From contig CAMBXJ010000252.1 of the NCBI GenBank assembly GCA_945871455.1, positions 1 through 6,641 on the forward strand: DNA of 6,641 nt, given 5' to 3'. Below the pieces are notes generated by a model. It was not told the origin of the DNA. It was given only the letters and a program-made list of their open reading frames with translations, and ran no database searches. Made by a program: the position numbers and the translations under genes. Shown here one piece after another: positions 1-4,334 of the stretch (its first letter is position 1; every line of letters starts with the position of its first letter). This DNA is from Asaia bogorensis (lineage in GTDB: Bacteria; Pseudomonadota; Alphaproteobacteria; Acetobacterales; Acetobacteraceae).

Positions 1-1493
1 CGCATCACGGTCATGACGCGCTGACGCAAAGGCGCCAGGCCAAGAACGGAAATGCCCCCGAGGACCGGCAATCCCAGGACCCGAAGCTCATCGACGCTGG
101 AAAAGGACCGATCGAACTGGCCGAACAGGATGGTCATGCCGGCGCCAGCCGCCATGCCCCCGAGAAGCACGCCGGTGATCAGCAACAACCGGTTCGGCGC
201 CACCGGCAGGCGCGGAATTTCGGGCGGGTCGATCACCTGCAATTTGACCTTGTCGGCCTGGGTATCGGCGGCCTGGGCGATATTTGCCTGCTGGAGACGT
301 CCCAGAAGGTCCTCATAGTTCTTGCGGAGCACGAAATAGTCGCGATCCATGTTCTGATATTCGGCGATCAACCCCGGCTGCTCCCGCTGGATTTTCTCCA
401 GGCGGTCGCGGTATCGCACGGCTTGGTCGCGCTGGCGTTGCAGCGACAGCAGCTGCGTGTCGGCCTCGATCAGCTTGACCTTCAATTGGTCGTAGATCGG
501 GTTGGGCGCGGATCGCTTCATCGTCTCGGGTGCAGCCGCCCCTGTTTGCGTCCCGGCCGCGGCCGCGGTCGGGGTTTCATTCGGCGCTCGGCGCAGCGAT
601 TCGATCAGCTTCCTTTGGGCGATGACGTCCGGATGTTGCTCCGTCGCGCGCAGCAGCAGCATGCGCAACTGATCTTCGGCTTCCTGCACCCGGGTGCGTG
701 GCACGGGGGCGGCGCCCGGGGATCCGGGGAGTTGGATAGCCGGGCCGGTTTCCACCACCAGCATCGGGGGCGTGTTCTCAACCTCCTGGCGCAGCGCGTC
801 GCGCCCCAGCAGCGCGTCCTGCAAGCGGCCTTCCAGAGCCAGCGCCTGTGAGCGTGCCCCTTCCAGGGCCGGCACATTGGGACTGGCCTCGTTCGGCAGC
901 ACCTCGATATAGCGGGAGCGGAATTCGGCGCGACGCTTTTCCGCCGCGCGGAGCTGCTGTTCGTAGGAGTTGATCTGCCGCTCCAGGAAGCGGCGTGCAT
1001 TTTCCATGTCGGCGCGATTGCTGCCGGTGGCGCTCTCCACGAAGATCGTCAGCAGGGTCTGCACAACGTCGTGCGCCAGTTTTGGGCTATCCGACCGGTA
1101 GGTGATCGTGAACAGGGTCTTGGTCTGGGGCGTCACTTTGATGTTGGCGCCAAGTTGCGTGATCATCCGCTCCCGGTCGGTGGGTCCGGACAAGGTCAGG
1201 TCCAGGTCGGTTTTGGAGATCAGCTTTTCCAGGTTGGGGCGGCTGAGCAGGGTGCGTTGCAGGATTTCCAACTGCGTCGTTGGTGCCGAATCGGCGGCGA
1301 TACCGCGCAGCAACGGGGTCAACACGGCGTCGGTGTCGACGAACAGACGCGCGCTCGATTCGAATTTGTTTGGCACCAGGTAGACGCCGACCCAGCCGAC
1401 GCCGCACACCAGCCAGGCAATGATCACACCCATCCAACGCCGGCGCCACGCCGCGCGCAGGTAGGAAAGGAGCATGAGACGCATGGAATCCAT
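1..1493 (-). CDS. XrtA-system polysaccharide chain-length determinant (Wzz-like), partial at C-terminus
   Basis: Inner-membrane polysaccharide co-polymerase that sets the length of the exopolysaccharide and couples polymerisation to export. The reading frame is open from the ATG at 1493 to the window edge: 497 codons plus two bases. Visible layout: basic N-terminus, first membrane helix about residues 21-40, Wzz domain about 42-155, long polar region with coiled-coil-like Gln/Arg/Glu-rich stretches (about 160-235 and 335-400), an Ala/Pro/Thr-rich linker (about 303-331), then a second membrane helix (about 436-458) followed by the family-type segment with LGLPVLGGI near residues 473-481. This matches the PEP-CTERM chain-length family (TIGR03007), usually about 500 residues, so only a short tail should be missing. 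No Walker A kinase motif is seen, so it is not a fused BY-kinase. The start is chosen because AAGGAG (overlapping the upstream stop codon) lies 11 bases before it; ATGs at residues 4 and 7 are alternatives. It follows the export gene after 15 bases, so the two are surely co-transcribed. Confidence 0.93.
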   Translation of the reverse strand, partial: MDSMRLMLLSYLRAAWRRRWMGVIIAWLVCGVGWVGVYLVPNKFESSARLFVDTDAVLTPLLRGIAADSAPTTQLEILQRTLLSRPNLEKLISKTDLDLTLSGPTDRERMITQLGANIKVTPQTKTLFTITYRSDSPKLAHDVVQTLLTIFVESATGSNRADMENARRFLERQINSYEQQLRAAEKRRAEFRSRYIEVLPNEASPNVPALEGARSQALALEGRLQDALLGRDALRQEVENTPPMLVVETGPAIQLPGSPGAAPVPRTRVQEAEDQLRMLLLRATEQHPDVIAQRKLIESLRRAPNETPTAAAAGTQTGAAAPETMKRSAPNPIYDQLKVKLIEADTQLLSLQRQRDQAVRYRDRLEKIQREQPGLIAEYQNMDRDYFVLRKNYEDLLGRLQQANIAQAADTQADKVKLQVIDPPEIPRLPVAPNRLLLITGVLLGGMAAGAGMTILFGQFDRSFSSVDELRVLGLPVLGGISVLGLAPLRQRVMTVM

Positions 1494-1508
1494 GGCGCGA
1501 CGGTCTCC

Positions 1509-2156
1509 TTAGAACCAGGATTGCGGGATGATCAGCGTATCGCCTGGCATCATGGGCACGTTCTGGGTGATATCACCGTCTTTTACCAGGTCGCTGAGGC
1601 GGACACGGATCGTTATCCGCTGGCCGGATTTATCGGTCCGCACGATCAACGCCCGGTTTCCGGCCGCGTATTTTGTCAGACCCTTGGTGGCGATCATCAC
1701 ATCCAAAAGCGTCATGTTGTCCCGAAACGGGATGGCGATGGGGTCGGAGGCTTCGCCGATCACCCGGACCTGCCGGTCGGGCGGCCCGATGAAGTTGCGA
1801 ACGATCACCGTGACATTGGGATCCTGGATGTATTTTTTTAGCCTGTCCTCAATCTCCCGCGCGAGTTGCGTGGGCGATTTGCCGGCGGCAATGATGTCCT
1901 CGATCAGGGGCACCGAGATCCGGCCGTCGGGCCGGACCGCGACGCCACCTTCGCTGAGATCGGGATTGCGATAGACGAAGACGCTCAGCGCGTCGCCGGA
2001 GCCGATGATATATTCATCGTTCAGCGACGATTGCGGCAGCTTTGCCGCTTCCGCCGCGGTGATGGTATTGGGCGGGTCGTTGTTCCATGAACAGCCGACC
2101 AGGGCGCTTGCCAGGAGCGCTACGCAGACCATCATGATCAGTCGGGTCGCCGGCAT
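1509..2156 (-). CDS. XrtA-system polysaccharide export lipoprotein (Wza/OPX family)
   Basis: Outer-membrane polysaccharide export protein, part of the channel through which the exopolysaccharide leaves the cell. From the ATG at 2156 it has 215 residues. It starts with a lipoprotein signal: Arg5, a hydrophobic core, then lipobox LVGC with Cys22 as the lipidated residue and Ser after it, which fits outer-membrane sorting. The Poly_export domain spans about residues 47-125 (YIIGSGDALSVFVYRNPDL, then VRPDGRISVPLI and the DPNVTVIV strand), and an SLBB-type domain about 130-205, ending in MMPGDTLIIP. The short length fits the PEP-CTERM export family (TIGR03027) rather than full-size Wza. A GTG at 2198 would add 14 residues before the signal peptide (229 in all). 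I prefer 2156 because it gives a normal-length signal peptide, although neither start has a strong Shine-Dalgarno sequence. It is the first protein gene of the leftward unit, just downstream of the tRNA-like gene and directly before the chain-length gene. Confidence 0.93.
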   Translation of the reverse strand: MPATRLIMMVCVALLASALVGCSWNNDPPNTITAAEAAKLPQSSLNDEYIIGSGDALSVFVYRNPDLSEGGVAVRPDGRISVPLIEDIIAAGKSPTQLAREIEDRLKKYIQDPNVTVIVRNFIGPPDRQVRVIGEASDPIAIPFRDNMTLLDVMIATKGLTKYAAGNRALIVRTDKSGQRITIRVRLSDLVKDGDITQNVPMMPGDTLIIPQSWF

Positions 2157-2212
2157 CGCCGTGACCGGTCGCGCATCAGTACGCCAGTTTCGTATCACGT
2201 TGACCCCAACAA

Positions 2213-2226
2213 ACAGTTCCGACTGT
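2213..2226 (-). other. Small hairpin between the tRNA-like gene and the export gene
   Basis: On the minus strand ACAGT, tetraloop CGGA, ACTGT forms a five-pair stem, followed by TTGTT. It lies between the CCA end of the tRNA-like gene and the export gene. It could be a weak terminator or attenuator, or a processing signal freeing the tRNA 3' end. The stem is short and the U-tract interrupted, so full termination is unlikely. Function is inference. Confidence 0.25.
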
Positions 2227-2233
2227 GCTTCCC

Positions 2234-2307
2234 TGGTAGGCGCGGAAGGAATTGAACCCCCTCCTCTGCCGTGTTGCGGCAGCGCTCTGCCGGTGAGCTA
2301 CGCGCCT
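2234..2307 (-). tRNA. tRNA-like gene, anticodon AAC (Val if functional), non-canonical
   Basis: Read on the minus strand, this 74-base stretch folds by hand into a full cloverleaf. The acceptor stem AGGCGCG pairs perfectly with CGCGCCU, followed by A73 and an encoded CCA (2234-2236). The D-stem is GCUC/GAGC with a seven-base loop containing GG. The anticodon stem is CUGCC/GGCAG with loop GCAACAC. The variable loop is four bases (AGGA). The T-stem GGGGG/CCUUC has two G-U pairs and the standard loop UUCAAUU. A seven-base anticodon loop gives anticodon AAC (plus positions 2273-2275), i.e. valine; A35, C36 and A73 agree with known valine identity elements. Oddities: base 33 is C where U is nearly universal, A34 is rare in bacteria outside tRNA-Arg(ACG), and bases 32 and 38 (G and C) could pair and shrink the loop. 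It may be a real divergent tRNA, a decayed copy, or a tRNA-shaped leader element. It lies in the same direction as, and just upstream of, the export gene. Confidence 0.6.
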
Positions 2308-2312
2308 TGCGA

Positions 2313-2375
2313 GAGCCGTGCGGAAGGCCCTTGAACCCGGGGCCTTGCGGGCTGGCCGGAACCATCGAGCGGCTC
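2313..2375 (-). other. Structured leader: nested stem-loop upstream of the tRNA-like gene
   Basis: An outer six-pair stem (GAGCCG/CGGCTC, plus positions 2313-2318 and 2370-2375) encloses a seven-pair inner hairpin (AAGGCCC/GGGCCTT, 2324-2330 and 2340-2346) with a nine-base loop containing GGTTCAA on the minus strand. The plus-strand stretch CGGAAGG..TTGAACCC here echoes CGGAAGG..TTGAACCC in the T-arm of the neighbouring tRNA-like gene (2242 onward). It lies between the candidate minus-strand promoter and the tRNA, so it would be in the transcript leader. It could be a decayed second tRNA, a processing signal or a regulatory leader. I could not fit it to a full cloverleaf or to a known riboswitch. 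Confidence 0.35.
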
Positions 2376-2394
2376 CACCGCTTCGGAGACCCAT

Positions 2395-2423
2395 GTCATA
2401 GCATCGCGTCCGGCGAGGTTCAA
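2395..2423 (-). promoter_or_regulatory. Candidate sigma-70 promoter for the tRNA-like gene and EPS export unit
   Basis: On the minus strand TTGAAC (2418-2423) and TATGAC (2395-2400) are separated by exactly 17 bases, with an extended -10 TG one base before the -10 box. Four of six bases match consensus in each box. Transcription would start near 2388, about 80 bases before the tRNA 5' end, and could read on into the export and chain-length genes. Confidence 0.45.
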
Positions 2424-2433
2424 TGGATCGATT

Positions 2434-2443
2434 GGCCTAGGCC
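2434..2443. repeat. Perfect 10-bp palindrome GGCCTAGGCC
   Basis: A perfect palindrome just upstream of the candidate minus-strand -35 box. It could be a regulator half-site pair; a chance occurrence is also possible in GC-rich DNA. No known binding site is recognised. Confidence 0.25.
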
Positions 2444-2520
2444 TTGCCGCGGATAAGCCGAGCTAACGCAAAAGTTGCAATCGAAGACGTTATATTGATA
2501 ATTGGTTATGCTGCCTAGTG

Positions 2521-2533
2521 CTATTTAAAATAG
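2521..2533. repeat. Inverted repeat CTATTT-A-AAATAG
   Basis: Perfect six-base arms around a single A in the AT-rich core. The plus-strand hexamer TAAAAT (2526-2531) inside it sits 18 bases after TTGGTT (2502-2507), giving a weak sigma-70-like pair. It may be an operator, a promoter element, or both. Neither role is proven by sequence alone. Confidence 0.3.
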
Positions 2534-2607
2534 GGAGAATCGTGCATATTATGATCGGCAGCGGACTGAAGGGCGGCACGAAAAGGGGCGACTCGTTCTG
2601 CCCGATG

Positions 2608-2625
2608 TGATCTTGGTGTGGATCA
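2608..2625. promoter_or_regulatory. Possible operator: inverted repeat TGATC-N8-GATCA
   Basis: Perfect five-base arms separated by eight bases (18 bp in total). A TATAAT sequence follows at 2628-2633, though without a good -35 box. The size and placement suit a dimeric regulator site controlling the rightward unit. The regulator is unknown. Confidence 0.3.
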
Positions 2626-2656
2626 ATTATAATTTTCTGGATAATTTCCCTCGGCG

Positions 2657-2665
2657 TGCTATAAA
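2657..2665 (+). promoter_or_regulatory. Candidate extended -10 promoter for the sugar transferase gene
   Basis: TGCTATAAA is an extended -10 element (TG, one base, then TATAAA, five of six to consensus). The -35 region 17 bases upstream (CTGGAT) is poor, which extended -10 promoters tolerate. Transcription would begin near 2672, leaving a leader of about 115 bases before the ATG at 2786. Confidence 0.35.
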
Positions 2666-2785
2666 TCTGGCGAACAATCGGCGGTCCGGGGCATGCCGAA
2701 ATGGGGGGCGTCACACTGGTTGGCGTCATTCAGATCGGCGTCACGCCGTGTGCCGAGCGAAAGCGTGGGAAAGGCAGGGAAACGG

Positions 2786-4135
2786 ATGACGCGTACCCTC
2801 GCGCAACAGGTGCCAGTGGAAGTGGCCCTTCTCGGCCTGTTCGAGTTGCTGCTGTCGTTCCTCCTGATTTACGCCGCCTTGCTGACCCCGGTCGGGGCCG
2901 GCATCCTCGCGGGCGCATTTTTCGGTAACGGGACCGTCGTTGCCGCCATCATGACCGTCACAATGGTGTCGATCGCCGCTGTGTTCGGCCTGTACCGCCC
3001 GCGGGTCTGCCTGGAAGCAGACCATCTGGTGCGCTATCTGACAACGGCAGGGGTATGCGCTTTCCCCGTACTCCTGCTCGTCGCCGGATCGCTTAGCCTT
3101 GGGTTTACCCCGCGGGAGGCCTTGGGGGTGGCATCCATCCTTATCGTCTGGTTGATCACGATATTCTTGTCGCGCGCGGCATTCCGCCAGATCGCCGGCA
3201 AGCAATGGCTGACACGTCGCGTTCTGGTGCTGGGCGACGCCGACCGTGCCGCGCGTCTGGTGGCTCGTCTGCGAATTGGACCAGGGCGCCCGTTCGACGC
3301 GCGTCTTGTCGCCGCCGGTGCGCCGGTTCCAACATTGGACAGCCTGCGAGAACTGCGGATATGGGCGGTGATTGAAGCACGGGAGCGGCCAGCGGCACCC
3401 CAAGGTCCGTCGGCTGCCGAATTGGAACGCAAAGGCATCCGGATGTTCGACGAGGCCCGCTTCTCGGAGCAACAATTCGGTCGCCTGGAACTCGATCTGC
3501 TGGATGCAGGCACGCTCCGACCGGCGATTGCCCGCAACAATGCCTGGCAGGCGCGGGCCAGGACACGGGTCTTCGATGTTCTCGGTGCCTTGCTGTTGCT
3601 GGTCCTGACATTGCCGGTGGTGCTGGTCACGGCGCTGCTCGTCAGGTTGGACAGTGCGGGTCCCGTCTTCTATCGGCAATTGCGCTCCGGGCTGAACGGT
3701 CGTGCGTTTATGCTGATCAAATTCCGCAGCATGGTGGTGGAGGCGGAGGCGTGCGGCACCGCGCAATGGGCCCAGAGTCGCGATCCCAGGATCACCCGGG
3801 TGGGCGCATGGATCCGTCCGTTGCGGATCGACGAACTGCCGCAACTCCTGAATGTGCTGCGTGGCGAAATGAGCCTCATCGGGCCCCGGCCGGAACGTCC
3901 GGTCTTTGTCGAACAACTCGCCCAGGTCATTCCGCATTACCATGAACGCAGCGCCGTCAAGCCCGGTATCACGGGGTGGGCGCAGGTGAATTTCCCCTAC
4001 GGGGCGTCGGTGGAGGATGCGCGGGAGAAGCTCGCTTACGATCTATACTACGTGAAGAACCGAAGCCTGATCCTGGATCTTCTGATCCTGGTGTCGACGG
4101 TGCGCGTGGTTTTGTTCCGGGAGGGCGCGCGCTAG
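2786..4135 (+). CDS. XrtA/PEP-CTERM-system undecaprenyl-phosphate sugar-1-phosphate transferase
   Basis: Membrane enzyme that starts exopolysaccharide synthesis by moving a sugar-1-phosphate from a UDP-sugar to undecaprenyl phosphate. It has 449 residues, close to family size. The N-terminal half carries four likely membrane helices (roughly residues 11-32, 50-70, 85-106 and 112-132), then a Rossmann-like cytoplasmic segment beginning RVLVLGDADRAARL. The bacterial sugar transferase domain starts at R259 (TRVFDVLGALLLL, with a further membrane segment) and shows the KFRSM motif, the catalytic Asp-Glu pair D349/E350 in LRIDELPQLLNVLRGEMS, GPRPERP (366-372) and KPGITGWAQVN from K392. This fits the TIGR03013/EpsB-like group; the sugar cannot be told from sequence. 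The start at 2786 has AGGGA five bases upstream and gives the expected N-terminus (MTRTLAQQVPVEVALLGLFE). An upstream in-frame ATG at 2693 would add 31 polar residues unlike the family. It is the first gene of the rightward unit and precedes prsK by 199 bases. Confidence 0.93.
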   Translation: MTRTLAQQVPVEVALLGLFELLLSFLLIYAALLTPVGAGILAGAFFGNGTVVAAIMTVTMVSIAAVFGLYRPRVCLEADHLVRYLTTAGVCAFPVLLLVAGSLSLGFTPREALGVASILIVWLITIFLSRAAFRQIAGKQWLTRRVLVLGDADRAARLVARLRIGPGRPFDARLVAAGAPVPTLDSLRELRIWAVIEARERPAAPQGPSAAELERKGIRMFDEARFSEQQFGRLELDLLDAGTLRPAIARNNAWQARARTRVFDVLGALLLLVLTLPVVLVTALLVRLDSAGPVFYRQLRSGLNGRAFMLIKFRSMVVEAEACGTAQWAQSRDPRITRVGAWIRPLRIDELPQLLNVLRGEMSLIGPRPERPVFVEQLAQVIPHYHERSAVKPGITGWAQVNFPYGASVEDAREKLAYDLYYVKNRSLILDLLILVSTVRVVLFREGAR

Positions 4136-4149
4136 AGCGGTTTCGCCCT

Positions 4150-4180
4150 GACAGGACACGCCCCCCTGTCTCTCTGTCTT
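4150..4180 (+). terminator. Terminator-like hairpin after the sugar transferase gene
   Basis: GACAGG (4150-4155) and CCTGTC (4165-4170) form a perfect six-pair stem with a nine-base loop, followed by TCTCTGTCTT, which is only moderately T-rich. It begins 14 bases after the TAG stop, a usual place for an intrinsic terminator. It may be partial, letting some transcription through to prsK. Confidence 0.35.
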
Positions 4181-4183
4181 ATC

Positions 4184-4226
4184 GCGTGATTGCCACGCAG
4201 CCGCGTTCCGCTTGGCGTGATCAAGC
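4184..4226. repeat. Pair of small hairpins in the spacer, resembling a dispersed intergenic repeat
   Basis: Two five-pair hairpins lie in tandem: GCGTG-N5-CACGC (4184-4198) and GCTTG-N7-CAAGC (4210-4226). The heptamer GCGTGAT occurs in both. The flanking text, from AGAGCGGTTTCGCC at the stop codon to GGCGTGATCAAGCTCT, resembles intergenic repeats I associate with alphaproteobacterial genomes. That family link is from memory and not verified here. Confidence 0.4.
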
Positions 4227-4260
4227 TCTCATCGGCTGGGTCGCTTTCGGCCGATCCGGA

Positions 4261-4290
4261 TGGTCAGCCGAACCGCCGTGGCACTATAAC
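4261..4290 (+). promoter_or_regulatory. Candidate promoter for prsK-prsR
   Basis: TGGTCA (4261-4266) and TATAAC (4285-4290) are separated by 18 bases; four and five of six bases match consensus. Transcription would start near 4297, about 38 bases before the prsK ATG. With the terminator-like hairpin upstream, this would let the two-component system be expressed apart from the sugar transferase. Confidence 0.35.
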
Positions 4291-4334
4291 CCGACCTACC
4301 GCCCGCTCGTCAGGAAACGGCCGCATCGGCATCC

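Larger units (their letters stand above)
2444..2785. other. Divergent intergenic region with an AT-rich core; no gene seen
   Basis: No convincing protein gene lies here. Bases 2461-2640 are about 44% G+C by hand count, well below the flanking coding DNA, as expected for a promoter-bearing region between divergent operons. It holds two short inverted repeats and at least one promoter-like sequence, listed separately. Open frames crossing it lack ribosome binding sites and recognisable protein features. Confidence 0.6.

Noticed and set aside
1071..1841. 256-codon open frame on the plus strand crossing the export and chain-length genes
   Set aside because: It spans the junction of two well-supported minus-strand genes and its product has no recognisable features.
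2571..2590. Sigma-54-like -24 element CGGCACG in the intergenic region
   Set aside because: The -24 half is good, but the required GC at -12 is missing at the correct distance (GGGG instead), so it is not a believable sigma-54 promoter.
2490..2729. 79-codon minus-strand frame in the divergent intergenic region
   Set aside because: No ribosome binding site before its ATG, unusual composition, no recognisable domain, and it covers promoter-like AT-rich DNA. Short open frames are expected there.
2693..2785. Longer N-terminus for the sugar transferase (start at 2693)
   Set aside because: The 31 extra residues are polar and basic, unlike the family N-terminus, and the site lacks a Shine-Dalgarno sequence, whereas the ATG at 2786 has AGGGA five bases upstream.
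2741..3943. 400-codon open frame on the minus strand, opposite the sugar transferase gene
   Set aside because: It is antisense to a gene with clear family motifs. Its product is rich in Gln/His/Arg/Pro with no recognisable domain, as expected for a mirror frame of GC-rich coding DNA.
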